64,000 nt of DNA from positions 147,177 to 211,176 of the forward strand of contig MAAF01000056.1 in the NCBI GenBank assembly GCA_002163005.1, written 5' to 3'. Position 1 is the first letter of the stretch. Every line of letters starts with the position of its first letter. The position numbers were made by a program, and so were the translations under genes. This document shows positions 1 through 9,501 of this stretch, piece by piece. The notes beneath the pieces are model-generated. The model had not been told where the DNA came from. It was given only the letters and a program-made list of their open reading frames with translations, and searched no databases. The stretch comes from Colwellia psychrerythraea (GTDB lineage Bacteria; Pseudomonadota; Gammaproteobacteria; Enterobacterales; Alteromonadaceae).

Positions 1-703
1 CGGTTCTACGTTGACCTAATTTCCAATACAATTTATAGGCGAGCGATAATGAGTCTGCGGTAAAACGTTGCGTGCTACGCTCAAATTTTTGTAAGTAAAG
101 CTTACCTTTCTTGTAATTTCCCATGGCATATTGCAGGCGGACCATTTGAAATAACGTACTTGATCTGTTTGGACTATGGTAAATAGATTTATTTAAGTAC
201 ATTTCTGCTTTTTCGAAATTGTCATTTTTTAAATAACATGAGGCAAGGTTTTCATAACTTTCTGAAACTAATAAATAACTAGGTACGGCAATCGCTTTAA
301 GAAATTGTACTTCTGCAGCAGCAACTTTATCTTGGCGACATAAAAATACCCCGTAGTTATTCAAGGTATCTGCACTGTCGGCTTTAATTGATAAGGCTTG
401 TTCAAATGACTCAATAGCAAGTTTCCCTTCATCTACTGTTTCATAGTAATGGGCAAATGCTGTATGTACCTGTACTAAATTCGGTGAGAATTTTTTTGCC
501 TTTTCAAGATTAAGTTTTGCCTGAGACATATCACCCATTTTTAAGTAGCCTAATCCTAACGAAATACGCGTTGCCGCCATTTCATCACGATTTGCTTGGT
601 TTTTTACAATAGGCTCATTATTTTCAAAGCTTTGGGTAACACAACCACTTAACAACGTCATAGAAATGGCTGTTAAAAGTGTTGGAATTAAATATTTAGC
701 CAT
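1..703 (-). CDS. pilW: PilW/PilF-type TPR lipoprotein, type IV pilus biogenesis (partial at window edge)
   Basis: The minus-strand frame is open from an ATG at 703 to the window edge, so the C-terminus is missing. The protein begins with a short hydrophobic stretch ending in the lipobox LLSGC, then has repeated TPR-like helices (GLGYLKMGDMSQAKLNLEKA, LNNYGVFLCRQDKVAAAEVQ). This matches PilW/PilF pilotins, outer-membrane lipoproteins that help PilQ secretin assemble. A GGA seven bases upstream favours ATG 703 over an in-frame ATG at 715. It follows rlmN on the same strand, as in the conserved gammaproteobacterial order ndk-rlmN-pilF-rodZ-ispG. The family call is firm; the pilotin role is inferred from family and context. 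Confidence 0.85.
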   Translation of the reverse strand, partial: MAKYLIPTLLTAISMTLLSGCVTQSFENNEPIVKNQANRDEMAATRISLGLGYLKMGDMSQAKLNLEKAKKFSPNLVQVHTAFAHYYETVDEGKLAIESFEQALSIKADSADTLNNYGVFLCRQDKVAAAEVQFLKAIAVPSYLLVSESYENLASCYLKNDNFEKAEMYLNKSIYHSPNRSSTLFQMVRLQYAMGNYKKGKLYLQKFERSTQRFTADSLSLAYKLYWKLGQRRT

Positions 704-771
704 AGCTTTATCCATAATGTGCAATGCGTTAACCGCCTCTTATTGTTATTTTTTCACTAAAATCAGTAGAC

Positions 772-1932
772 TTAGACTATTTTTATAGAGATAGTGTCAG
801 CTTTAGGTTCATCTTTCAATGAACTTATTTCAGCGTTCTTAGCTGCATTTAAAACACTTCGCTTAGTTCTATCAAAAACATCACCTGCTAGCTGACCACA
901 AGCCGCATCAATATCTTCACCACGTGTGCGCCTAGTGATAACAGTTAATCCATAACTTTGTAATACTTTATCAAAACGATCGATGCGAGAGTTGCTTGAG
1001 CGTGAATAAGGTGAGCCAGGATAAGGGTTAAAAGGAATTAAATTAATCTTACTTGGCAACCCTTTTAACGCATGCGCTAATTCATGGGCTTGGTCCGTGC
1101 TGTCATTAACGTGATCAAGCATAACGTATTCAATCGTTGCTTGTTTGTTCGCTTTTGAACCATCGATATAACGACCCGCCGCGGCAATGAAGTCTTCTAA
1201 TGGGTATTTTTTATTAATTGGCACTAACTCATCACGCAACTTATTATTAGGTGCATGGATTGAAATAGCTAAAGCACAATCAATTTTTGCTTTAAGCATA
1301 TCTAATGCTGGCACAACGCCTGAAGTACTCACCGTTACACGGCGCTTAGATAAACCATAACCTAAATCGTTTAACATGGTATCAAGTGCTGGTATTAAAT
1401 TTTTCATATTTAATAGTGGTTCACCCATACCCATCATAACGATATTGGTAATCGGGCGAGTACCTGCGATGCGAGTCGCGCCAATGTCATTGGCGACACG
1501 CCATACTTGGCCAATAATTTCGGCCATAGATAAATTGCGATTGAAGCCTTGCTGAGCCGTAGCACAGAAGGTGCATTCTAATGCACAGCCAACCTGAGAT
1601 GATACACATAGCGTTGCACGATCATTTTCAGGGATCCAAACAGTTTCTACTTCTTGTCCGCCTTCAAGTCTCAAAGCGTATTTAATAGTACCGTCTTCTG
1701 ACACTTGTTTTTCAGAAATATCAGGGGCAGATATCACACAGTTACGCTGTAACTTTTCACGTAACTTCTTATTGATATTGGTCATTTGCTCAAAGTCACT
1801 GTAACCAAAGTGATAAATCCACTTCATGATTTGATCTGCTCTAAAAGGCTTTTCACCAATAGACTCTAAGTATTCACGCATACTTTTATGATCAAAATTA
1901 AGTAGGTTTACTTTTCCGCTTACATCACTCAT
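772..1932 (-). CDS. rlmN: Dual-specificity 23S rRNA/tRNA adenine-C2 methyltransferase RlmN
   Basis: Radical-SAM enzyme that methylates C2 of A2503 in 23S rRNA and of A37 in some tRNAs. The CX3CX2C iron-sulfur motif (CALECTFC) has its cysteines at about residues 116, 120 and 123, and the second catalytic cysteine lies in DAACGQLAG near residue 345. The frame can be extended to a TTG at 1947. ATG 1932 is preferred: its MSDVSGKV start has GAGAG eight bases upstream, giving 386 residues. A Lys/Asp-rich tail of about 25 residues follows the catalytic region. It lies between ndk and pilW, the usual gammaproteobacterial neighbours. Confidence 0.96.
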   Translation of the reverse strand: MSDVSGKVNLLNFDHKSMREYLESIGEKPFRADQIMKWIYHFGYSDFEQMTNINKKLREKLQRNCVISAPDISEKQVSEDGTIKYALRLEGGQEVETVWIPENDRATLCVSSQVGCALECTFCATAQQGFNRNLSMAEIIGQVWRVANDIGATRIAGTRPITNIVMMGMGEPLLNMKNLIPALDTMLNDLGYGLSKRRVTVSTSGVVPALDMLKAKIDCALAISIHAPNNKLRDELVPINKKYPLEDFIAAAGRYIDGSKANKQATIEYVMLDHVNDSTDQAHELAHALKGLPSKINLIPFNPYPGSPYSRSSNSRIDRFDKVLQSYGLTVITRRTRGEDIDAACGQLAGDVFDRTKRSVLNAAKNAEISSLKDEPKADTISIKIV

Positions 1933-2071
1933 AGAACAAACTCTCAATAACTAAGATTAAACTACTAAGATAAGTAGCCTAAAAAACAAGGCGCATATTG
2001 TACACTTTTTAAGCGTCAATCGCAATTTTACTAGGTTATCTTCAGAGGAATTATTATCCGCTTAAAATAAC

Positions 2072-2107
2072 AAAAGGATTTTACTAATTGCTCAGTAAAA
2101 TCCTTTT
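2072..2107 (-). terminator. Strong hairpin terminator downstream of ndk
   Basis: A perfect 14-bp stem (AAAAGGATTTTACT paired with AGTAAAATCCTTTT) encloses an 8-base loop. On the minus strand it is followed by a T-rich stretch. It separates ndk from rlmN, so the two are probably transcribed independently or with reduced read-through. Confidence 0.7.
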
Positions 2108-2108
2108 A

Positions 2109-2233
2109 ATTTAATTCATTATTTAAGCAAAGCAAACGAAATGAATTCTAGGAGACTGCACAGAGTTGACGTTAGTCAATGAGTACAGTCGACAACGAAG
2201 TCGTGAGCTTTGCGAAAATTAAAAATGAATTAA
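2109..2233. repeat. Approximately 125-bp imperfect palindrome abutting the ndk stop codon
   Basis: The ends are a perfect 10-bp inverted repeat (TTAATTCATT and AATGAATTAA). Inside are paired GCAAAGC/GCTTTGC, GACTG/CAGTC and a small TTGAC-gtta-GTCAA tip, so the whole stretch can fold into one long interrupted hairpin. The outer end overlaps the TAA of ndk. No second copy was found in this window. It could be a dispersed repeat of this genome or a structured 3' UTR of ndk. Confidence 0.5.
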
Positions 2234-2661
2234 CGAGTGCGTGGGCAGATTTCGTCATCAGAGAAGAAATAAGCAATTTCACGAGCAGCTGATTCTAAAG
2301 CATCAGAACCGTGAGCAGCATTTTCGTCAATTGAATCAGCAAGATCAGCACGAATAGTACCCGCTAATGCTTCAGCAGGATTAGTAGCACCCATGATTTC
2401 ACGGTTTTTAAGAACAGCGTTTTCGCCTTCTAAAACTTGAACCATTACAGGACCTGAAGTCATGAATTCAACTAAAGCGCCGAAAAAAGGACGTTCGCTA
2501 TGTTCAGCGTAGAAACCTTCAGCTTTTTCTTGGCTTAAGTGGATCATTTTAGAAGCAACAATTTTTAAACCTGCAGTTTCAAAACGGTTGTAGATTTGAC
2601 CAATGAAGTTTTTAGCAACTGCGTCTGGTTTTACGATAGAAAAAGTACGTTCGATAGCCAT
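2230..2661 (-). CDS. ndk: Nucleoside diphosphate kinase
   Basis: Transfers the gamma-phosphate of ATP to nucleoside diphosphates through a phosphohistidine and so balances NTP and dNTP pools in the cytoplasm. The 143-residue length and the ends ([20 protein letters not shown]) are typical of proteobacterial Ndk. The catalytic histidine is H117 in NAAHGSDA. It lies upstream of rlmN and pilW in the conserved order, but a strong hairpin lies between ndk and rlmN. Confidence 0.98.
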   Translation of the reverse strand: MAIERTFSIVKPDAVAKNFIGQIYNRFETAGLKIVASKMIHLSQEKAEGFYAEHSERPFFGALVEFMTSGPVMVQVLEGENAVLKNREIMGATNPAEALAGTIRADLADSIDENAAHGSDALESAAREIAYFFSDDEICPRTR

Positions 2662-3092
2662 GATAAGCCCTTATAATAAATTTAAATTTTAGTGTAATTA
2701 AGTAGAGATCAAATTAACAAACTGACATCTACAAATTTTGGCGCGATTATAAACGAAATAATAGTAAACTGCTAATATTAACCGTTGAATAATTATCATA
2801 ATATTTTGCTAATTTTTTTCTGGTCCTTTAGTCGTAGTCAGCAATGAGAAAGACAAAGTATTCTTCAAGTTTACAATGAAAAATCCCGCTTATTGGGCAT
2901 TTACTGAGTTTAGCTGTAACGCAAGCGGCTTATGATTCTCTGCCTTTTACAAATAAAAAAATAATAAAAATTTCATCATTTTTGCTCTAAAGTGTCATTT
3001 TTGGTTGTTACATTTGGTCACATTGTCGAAAAAATTCTGAAATGCTTTCATAGTTCACTGCGAGTTAAAATTAAACAACTGCAGGATTATCA
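2662..3092. other. Intergenic region between divergent ndk and permease genes
   Basis: The 431 bases are AT-rich with no convincing reading frame. It must hold the promoters for ndk (minus) and the permease operon (plus). A CAGGA ribosome-binding site precedes the permease ATG. I see no clear operator or riboswitch. Confidence 0.5.
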
Positions 3093-4508
3093 ATGCAATT
3101 TATAAAACGTGCGCATGGGGAAGAACAACCATACTGGCCAGCAGGGCCATTTAAAATTAGATTACCTTTTGTTCATTACCGCTGGGAATTACCAGAAATG
3201 ATACAAGGTTTTTTCATGTTCGTGGTTGGCTTAGCCATGATCCCTTTGCTTGAAAGTTACTTAGGTATGCCGTATGAAGCTGCATTAGCTTTTACCTTTG
3301 TTGCTGGTATAGGCTATATTTTACCTGCATTACTCGGAGTTCCTTTAGTTCCCGGTTGGATAACGCCTGCCATTCCAGTGGTATTACTTTATTTGAAAGG
3401 CTTTGAACCAGGCCCTGAAGCAATCAGAGCATTGTTTGCCTTACAAATTGAAGTCGCTGTTATTTTTCTTATTTTAGGCGCGACTCGTCTAGGCTCTAAA
3501 TTAGTTGATGTCATTCCAAACTCACTAAAATGTGGAATAATTATTGGCGCCGGCATGGCAGCAATGATGGGTGAACTAAAAATTGGTGGTCGTATTGACG
3601 CAACGCCTATTTCATTAATTGTTGGCTCTATTATTTCAGCCTATATCTTATTTTCTCTTTCTTTTAAAAATGTTATCAACGAAAACTCTTTTGCCCGAAA
3701 AATTGCTAACTTCGGCATGGTACCTGGAATGATCATTGCTATGCTCGTAGGTTGGACTGTCGGTGAGTACCCATTACCTGACATAGAATGGGGCATTACT
3801 AACCCAGATTTCTCGTTAATGTGGCAATATTTACCCTTTACCGTTGGCTATCCTGATTGGGAAATATTCTTACTGGCCATCCCAACAGCCTTAATAGCTT
3901 ATGTTATTGCTTTTGGCGATATCCTTGTTGGTTTTACCTTAGTTAATCGTGTTGATCATATTCGCAGTGATGAAAAAATCGAAGAAAATGTTGACCGTGT
4001 TCATCTTGTTACCGCTATTCGTAATGGTTTTCACGCATTTTTAGCCCCCTGGCCTGGATTAGCAGGACCACTATGGACAGCCGCCCACGCTACCGTTGCA
4101 GAGCGTTATGCTATGGGTCGTAAATCTATGGAATCAATTTATAGTGGTGGTGGTACTTTTTGGATGAGTGGTTTACTTGCACTGTTCGCATTACCTTTAG
4201 TGACCTTATTTAAGCCAGTATTACCAATCGCACTTTCTCTTACATTAGTGCTTACAGCCTACATATGTATCATGGTTGGTATGGAGCAGCTAAAAAATTC
4301 AACTGAACGCGGCGTTGCCGGTATTGTTGCGGTTACATTAGCTATGCCAGATCCTAAATCAACCATGTATGCTGTATGTATTGGTGTAATACTTTATTTC
4401 CTCATTGAGCGCCCTAGATTAATGGGTAAGCATAACAGTGAAGATAATATTATTTTTGCTGATGAAGCACAGGAAGAAGTGACCGTAACTACAAGTAATA
4501 ATACTTAG
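3093..4508 (+). CDS. Polytopic membrane permease, distantly NCS2 (nucleobase/xanthine-uracil) like
   Basis: The 471-residue protein has about a dozen hydrophobic segments and a short hydrophilic acidic tail. Glycine-rich segments such as CGIIIGAGMAAMMG and the overall pattern suggest the xanthine/uracil permease superfamily. It lacks the strong signatures of UraA, which is encoded separately at 60238-61503. The next gene, an acyl-CoA ligase, starts 17 bases after the stop with its own GGGAA ribosome-binding site, so the two are very likely co-transcribed. The pairing suggests uptake of an organic acid that is then activated with CoA, rather than a nucleobase. That substrate is inference only. 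Confidence 0.6.
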   Translation: MQFIKRAHGEEQPYWPAGPFKIRLPFVHYRWELPEMIQGFFMFVVGLAMIPLLESYLGMPYEAALAFTFVAGIGYILPALLGVPLVPGWITPAIPVVLLYLKGFEPGPEAIRALFALQIEVAVIFLILGATRLGSKLVDVIPNSLKCGIIIGAGMAAMMGELKIGGRIDATPISLIVGSIISAYILFSLSFKNVINENSFARKIANFGMVPGMIIAMLVGWTVGEYPLPDIEWGITNPDFSLMWQYLPFTVGYPDWEIFLLAIPTALIAYVIAFGDILVGFTLVNRVDHIRSDEKIEENVDRVHLVTAIRNGFHAFLAPWPGLAGPLWTAAHATVAERYAMGRKSMESIYSGGGTFWMSGLLALFALPLVTLFKPVLPIALSLTLVLTAYICIMVGMEQLKNSTERGVAGIVAVTLAMPDPKSTMYAVCIGVILYFLIERPRLMGKHNSEDNIIFADEAQEEVTVTTSNNT

Positions 4509-4525
4509 TAATAGGGAATATATAA

Positions 4526-6151
4526 ATGACTACTATAAATATTTTTGAACAGTATTTAGAGCCAAATGAAGCTAACTATATGGCCCTAACGCCCATTTCA
4601 TTTTTAGAGCGAGCGGCTTTTGTTTACCCAGACAAAACAGCAACCGTTAATGGTGATATTCGTCATACTTGGTTAGAAGTTTTTCAACGCTGTACCCGCT
4701 TTGCTAGTGCTTTGGCAAAACGAGGCATTGGCCGAGGCGATACCGTATCCGTTATAGCACCCAATATTAGCGAACACTTTGAAGTACACTTCGGTGTACC
4801 GATGAGCGGTGCAGTACTCAATTCTATTAATACTCGTCTTGATGCTGAAGCGATTGCTTTTATACTTGTGCATGCAGAAACCAAAGTATTGATCACAGAT
4901 AAAGAATTTAGCCCAATAGTAAAAAAAGCATTGCGCATGATCCCACATAAACCTTTAGTCATTGACATTGATGATCCTAACTTTAACGAAGGTCAATTAA
5001 TCGGCTCGTTAACGTATGATCAATTGCTTGAAGAAGGTGATAGTGATTTTGAATCGATACGACCTAATAATGAATGGGATGCTATTTCTTTAAATTATAC
5101 CTCTGGTACAACGGGCGATCCTAAAGGCGTGGTTTACCACTATCGTGGTGCCTACCTTAACGCCGTAAGTAATGTTATGTCATGGAGTATGGGTGAACAT
5201 CCAGTCTATTTATGGACCTTACCTATGTTTCATTGTAACGGCTGGTGTTTTCCTTGGTCAATTGCAGCAACCGCTGGCACGAGTGTAAGTTTACGTCATG
5301 TGCGTGCAGAGCCTATATTCAATTTAATTAGATCTGAAAAAGTGGGCTACTTTTGTGGTGCTCCGATTGTATTAAATATGCTTAATGGTGCAGAGCCTTC
5401 ATTAAAAGCCGACATAAATCACCCAGTGAAAGTAATGACTGCTGGTGCTCCACCTCCTGCTTCAGTGATTGAAGGTATGGAAGCTTCTGGTTTTAAAGTG
5501 ACTCATACCTATGGCTTAACCGAGACCTATGGCCCTTCTGTTGTTTGTGCTTGGCATGACGAATGGAATGAGGAAAGTCCTGAGAAGCAAGCTAAATTAA
5601 AATCTCGCCAAGGGGTTCGCTCTCCAATGCTTGATCAACTGATGGTAGCAGATCCACAAACCTTAGAGCCTATGCCAAAAGATGGTGAATCAGTCGGTGA
5701 AATCTTTATGCGAGGTAACCTAGTGATGAAAGGCTATCTAAAGAACCCTTCAACCACGCAAGCTGCTTTTGAAGGCGGTTGGCTTCATTCAGGTGACATC
5801 GCGGTTTGGCACAGTGATGGTTATATTGAAATAAAAGATCGCTCTAAAGATGTCATTATTTCAGGCGGTGAAAACATTTCAAGCGTTGAAGTGGAAGATA
5901 TTTTATATCGCCACCCCAAAGTTCAAGAAGTGGCGGTGGTCGCGAAAAAAGATGATAAATGGGGAGAAACACCTTGTGCGTTTATTACACCAATGCCAAA
6001 TGTAGAAATAACCGAACAGGAAATGATCAGCTTTTGTCGTGATAATATGGCGCATTTTAAAACACCAAAAACCATAATATTTGGTGAGTTACCAAAAACG
6101 TCAACGGGTAAAATACAAAAATTTGTCTTGCGGGCACAAGCAAATAAGTAG
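4526..6151 (+). CDS. AMP-forming acyl-CoA ligase (ANL superfamily)
   Basis: The 541-residue enzyme activates a carboxylic acid to an acyl-adenylate and then to a CoA thioester. The P-loop YTSGTTGDPKG is at residues 191-201, followed by GLTETYGP, the hinge region HSGDIAVWHSDGYIEIKDR and the adenylation lysine in TSTGKIQK near residue 529. Length and motifs resemble short- or medium-chain ligases of the AlkK/AAE type more than long-chain FadD. The substrate cannot be read from sequence. It follows the permease by 17 bases, so import and CoA activation of the same compound is a reasonable inference. Confidence 0.88.
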   Translation: MTTINIFEQYLEPNEANYMALTPISFLERAAFVYPDKTATVNGDIRHTWLEVFQRCTRFASALAKRGIGRGDTVSVIAPNISEHFEVHFGVPMSGAVLNSINTRLDAEAIAFILVHAETKVLITDKEFSPIVKKALRMIPHKPLVIDIDDPNFNEGQLIGSLTYDQLLEEGDSDFESIRPNNEWDAISLNYTSGTTGDPKGVVYHYRGAYLNAVSNVMSWSMGEHPVYLWTLPMFHCNGWCFPWSIAATAGTSVSLRHVRAEPIFNLIRSEKVGYFCGAPIVLNMLNGAEPSLKADINHPVKVMTAGAPPPASVIEGMEASGFKVTHTYGLTETYGPSVVCAWHDEWNEESPEKQAKLKSRQGVRSPMLDQLMVADPQTLEPMPKDGESVGEIFMRGNLVMKGYLKNPSTTQAAFEGGWLHSGDIAVWHSDGYIEIKDRSKDVIISGGENISSVEVEDILYRHPKVQEVAVVAKKDDKWGETPCAFITPMPNVEITEQEMISFCRDNMAHFKTPKTIIFGELPKTSTGKIQKFVLRAQANK

Positions 6152-6284
6152 TATCAAAATTTTTATAATTCTTTATAAATAGTTTTTTAAATAGTAGTTA
6201 TATACTTTAACGGCTGCAAACTACATGACCCTGTAGTTCGACGTTGTTTAAGTATAGTCCCTTCCAACCTCCTGCTATTTTTTT

Positions 6285-6312
6285 GGGCTGGCTTATCGCC
6301 AGCCCTTTTTTT
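6285..6312 (+). terminator. Rho-independent terminator after the permease-ligase operon
   Basis: A perfect 8-bp GC-rich stem (GGGCTGGC and GCCAGCCC) with a TTATC loop is followed by seven T. A smaller 7-bp hairpin (AACTACA/TGTAGTT) lies about 50 bases upstream. The terminator ends 36 bases before the histidine kinase start. Confidence 0.88.
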
Positions 6313-6348
6313 ATAATAATTTCATCGTTTACTTGAACTAGGTGACTA

Positions 6349-8361
6349 ATGTTTTTACAGCAAAAATTGTCCCGCACTTTCTTTTCTGCCATCACCTCTA
6401 TTTTGCTCGTATTACTTATTGGTATTTATTGGTATTCGGTGCCTTTAATTAATAAAGAAGTATACAAAATTGAAAAAAATGCCAGTCGTTTAGTCTTGAA
6501 TAACGTCTTTGAGCTAGCCAGTACCATGCAACTCAACCTAAAACCTCGTAAAGAAGAAGTCGTTCATAGACTACGTCAAATAATCAAAAATAGTGTCATT
6601 GCCAAGACGGGTTATCTTTTCATTTTTGATGAACAAGGTAATATGCTGCATCATCCTAACCCTAATATTAACGGCAGCAACGCTTTACAGCTTAAAGATC
6701 CAAAAACAGGTGAGCCCATTTTACAAGAGCTTATTGCTGTTGCCGATACAGGAAAAGAGCTCGAATATCTTTGGGATAAGCCTAGCGATGCCAATAACTA
6801 TAGCTATAGTAAATTATCCTTAGTACGACACTTACCTGAACTGGGTTGGTATATTTGTTCTTCTGTCTATATAGACGAGCTACAAAGCAGCGGAAAACTG
6901 CTTAGCCGACGCATTTTAACTATGGGTTTTATTACCTTCATGTGTGCCATTTTTTTAGCATTAATTTTTTCCTATTGGGTAACCAAACCGATCAATACAC
7001 TCGCTTTAATCGCCAGAAAAGTCAGTCAAGGGGACTTAACCGTAACCAGTGGTATATCGCGTGCCGATGAGTTAGGTATTTTAGGCAAAGCCTTTGACGA
7101 CATGGTAGAACAAATGCGTGAGAATATTGAAATGCTTGATTTAAAAGTTGCCTCACGCACACAAACATTAGCCACAACCAATGCGCAGTTACAACAAGCT
7201 CTGAGCGAGAGTCAACAAGCTCAGCAGCAATTAGCACAAGTGCAGCACATCAATGCTGTTGGGCAACTTGCTGGGGGGTTAGCCCACGATTTTAATAATA
7301 TACTCACTATTATTTTAGGTAATCTACTCGCTGCTCAGCAAGATAATGAGAATAATAGGCCGTTATTATTACGTTTACAGCCGGCAATAAAAGCCTCACG
7401 TAAAGGCAGTGATATTACTAACCGTTTATTAGCCTTTTCACGAAGACAATATTTGGTGCCTTGTAGAGTGAATATAAAGGGATTAATTGACGAAACAATC
7501 GAGTTATTGAAGGGTTCTTTACCCAGTAAAATTACCATTAACACTGATTATTCATATGACGAGTTACAAGTTTATGTCGATGCTAATCAGTTAGAGAATT
7601 GCTTAATTAATTTGGTGTTAAATGCAAAAGATGCCATGCCAAACGGCGGCGTTATCACTATCATTGTCAATAAAAGAATTGTGAATGAGTCTTTACAGTA
7701 TGATGAAGAAGTAACCTTCGGAGACTACCTTGATGTCACTATCATAGACGATGGTAATGGTTTCTCAGAACAAGCAATAAACAAAGCATTCGAACCCTTT
7801 TTTACTACAAAAGACACTCACCAAGGTTCGGGTCTTGGTTTGAGCATGGTATTTGGCTTTATCAAACAATCACAAGGTTACATTCGTATAGCTAATCAGG
7901 AAAATGGCGGTGCTAACATATCACTCTTATTGCCTTTACTTAACGGTGAAAAAGAACAATTAAATTCAACAATATTATTCGATGATGATAAGGAAAGAGC
8001 AAAAGAAACAAACTTCTCCAATAAACTGATTTTATTAGTGGAGGATGACCATGATGTTCGCGCTATTATTAGAGAGCAATTAATCTCGTTTGGTCTAAAT
8101 GTTATTGAGGCAAATGATAGTGATGAAGCCGAACAACTTATTGATACTATTAATGACTTATATGGTATGGTTTCAGATATTAGTATGCCGGGTAATAAGG
8201 ATGGTTTTGAACTTGCTACCCAGTTAAAAAGTCGCTCTCCTAACTGTAAGGTTGTACTCATGAGTGGCTATTTTCAACAACCCAACAAGCCAAATGAAGA
8301 CACGCCTATTTTGTTAAAAAAACCTTTTGTGGCAAGTAAGTTATTTCAAGCATTACAATAA
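6349..8361 (+). CDS. Hybrid sensor histidine kinase: Cache sensor, HAMP, kinase, receiver
   Basis: A membrane receptor kinase of 670 residues. The order is TM1 at about 12-31, an extracytoplasmic Cache-type domain (TGYLFIFDEQGNMLHHP), TM2 at about 190-210, HAMP, a Gln-rich coiled coil, and a HisKA domain with H313 in GLAHDFNNILT. An ATPase domain (NLVLNAKDAMP, DDGNGFS, GSGLGLSMVFGF) and a C-terminal receiver with phosphoacceptor D610 follow. Cache domains usually bind small metabolites such as carboxylates or amino acids. It follows the permease-ligase operon and precedes an OmpR-type regulator by about 20 bases, so it may control the upstream uptake genes. That link is inferred from position. 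Confidence 0.9.
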   Translation: MFLQQKLSRTFFSAITSILLVLLIGIYWYSVPLINKEVYKIEKNASRLVLNNVFELASTMQLNLKPRKEEVVHRLRQIIKNSVIAKTGYLFIFDEQGNMLHHPNPNINGSNALQLKDPKTGEPILQELIAVADTGKELEYLWDKPSDANNYSYSKLSLVRHLPELGWYICSSVYIDELQSSGKLLSRRILTMGFITFMCAIFLALIFSYWVTKPINTLALIARKVSQGDLTVTSGISRADELGILGKAFDDMVEQMRENIEMLDLKVASRTQTLATTNAQLQQALSESQQAQQQLAQVQHINAVGQLAGGLAHDFNNILTIILGNLLAAQQDNENNRPLLLRLQPAIKASRKGSDITNRLLAFSRRQYLVPCRVNIKGLIDETIELLKGSLPSKITINTDYSYDELQVYVDANQLENCLINLVLNAKDAMPNGGVITIIVNKRIVNESLQYDEEVTFGDYLDVTIIDDGNGFSEQAINKAFEPFFTTKDTHQGSGLGLSMVFGFIKQSQGYIRIANQENGGANISLLLPLLNGEKEQLNSTILFDDDKERAKETNFSNKLILLVEDDHDVRAIIREQLISFGLNVIEANDSDEAEQLIDTINDLYGMVSDISMPGNKDGFELATQLKSRSPNCKVVLMSGYFQQPNKPNEDTPILLKKPFVASKLFQALQ

Positions 8362-8384
8362 AAATAATCGAGGTGATGACACTT

Positions 8385-9086
8385 GTGAATACTAAACCCT
8401 TAATTTACGTTATCGATGATGAAGCCGAAATTTGTGACTTAGTTTGCCAAGAGCTTGAGCGTTATAACTTTAGCACCCAAGCATTCACTACCGGTGAACA
8501 AGCCCTATTAGCAATCAAAAAACAGTTACCATCACTTTGTATTATTGACCTTGGCTTGCCTGATATGGATGGTTTGTCATTAGTGAAGAAGCTTTTTGAT
8601 GATAAAAAAATTGGCGTAATTATTCTATCTGGTCGAAACAGCTTACCCGATAAAGTATTAGGCTTAGAGCTAGGTGCTGATGATTATATTAGCAAACCTT
8701 TCGACCCACGAGAGCTTGTTGCGCGGGTAAAAAGTATTATTCGGCGGATTGTGGTCAATGAATTACCCATCACAACACCTCATACTGCGAGCTTTGGCGA
8801 TTGGACATTTGAACAATCAACACTCACTTTAGCCAACAGCAAAGGCGATAGTTTTATGCTAAGCGCTGCTGAAACTGAAATTCTAATGATATTACTTAAT
8901 GCTCCTAGGCAAATATTATCACGAGAGCGTTTACTGAGCGAAGATGCAACGTCTTTTGATAGAAGCATTGATGTCAGAATGTCGAGGTTAAGAAAAAAAA
9001 TAGAACATGATCATAAAAACCCAAAAATAATCAAAACAGTATACGGTGCTGGTTATATTTTCACTTTGGAAGTCACTTGGCAATAA
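8385..9086 (+). CDS. OmpR/PhoB-family response regulator
   Basis: It has an N-terminal receiver with phosphoacceptor D55 (IIDLGLPDMDG) and KPFDPRELVARV, then a winged-helix DNA-binding domain (SAAETEILMILLN, RKKIEHDHKNPKIIKTVYGAGYIF). The frame also opens at GTG 8373 and ATG 8376, but the ribosome-binding site GAGGTGA at 8370-8376 lies eight bases before GTG 8385. I therefore chose a 233-residue protein starting VNTKPLIYVIDDE. It is the likely output partner of the adjacent hybrid kinase. Confidence 0.92.
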   Translation: MNTKPLIYVIDDEAEICDLVCQELERYNFSTQAFTTGEQALLAIKKQLPSLCIIDLGLPDMDGLSLVKKLFDDKKIGVIILSGRNSLPDKVLGLELGADDYISKPFDPRELVARVKSIIRRIVVNELPITTPHTASFGDWTFEQSTLTLANSKGDSFMLSAAETEILMILLNAPRQILSRERLLSEDATSFDRSIDVRMSRLRKKIEHDHKNPKIIKTVYGAGYIFTLEVTWQ

Positions 9087-9167
9087 ACCATAAGACTACC
9101 AAAGCAAACTTAACTAAAGCCAACTGAAAATTTCTGGGTTTACTACTTTTATTTCTATTGTGTACTA

Positions 9168-9443
9168 GGGTCTGTTAATCTTTCGCGGTTAAATTTTGTT
9201 CGCCTATTTAAAAGAAAGTAAAGCGTTTTAATCGCGGCGAGTAGTGTGTAGCCTAGTCACTCTAAGCAAATACTACTCAACAAAGAGTAAAACGCTTTTA
9301 GCCGAATCCTTCGGACAACGTTTGTTGGTCATTTTTACGGCGTTATCGCCTTTTTATGTGGAACTACCACATGACAAAGGCTCTGCCTTGTACAAATACC
9401 CAACAAACCGCTGCAAAAACAATCTCGAAAGTTCAACAGACCC
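9168..9443. mobile_element. MITE-like element with terminal inverted repeats and TA flanks
   Basis: The ends read GGGTCTGTT and AACAGACCC, with further imperfect complementarity inward (AATCTTTCG against CGAAAGTTC). Both sides are flanked by TA. The 276-bp element has no transposase, only a 68-codon frame that I do not consider a gene. TA duplication and short terminal repeats suit a non-autonomous derivative of an IS630/Tc1-mariner-type element, which is inference. It lies in the convergent gap between the OmpR-type regulator and maeA. Confidence 0.65.
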
Positions 9444-9501
9444 TAAGTAACTTCACCTCTAATTAAGCAAAGTTAAAGTTACTTAGTTAAATACCTGTTT
9501 G

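Noticed and set aside
4673-4968. Two reading frames on the minus strand within the acyl-CoA ligase
   Set aside because: Both are antisense shadows of a well-supported gene with clear motifs.
6207-6395. 62-codon minus-strand frame across the terminator
   Set aside because: It runs through a GC hairpin and T run and into the histidine kinase start, with no ribosome-binding site.
9244-9450. 68-codon frame in the MITE-like element
   Set aside because: It spans almost the whole element, ends in its terminal repeat and has no recognisable domain.
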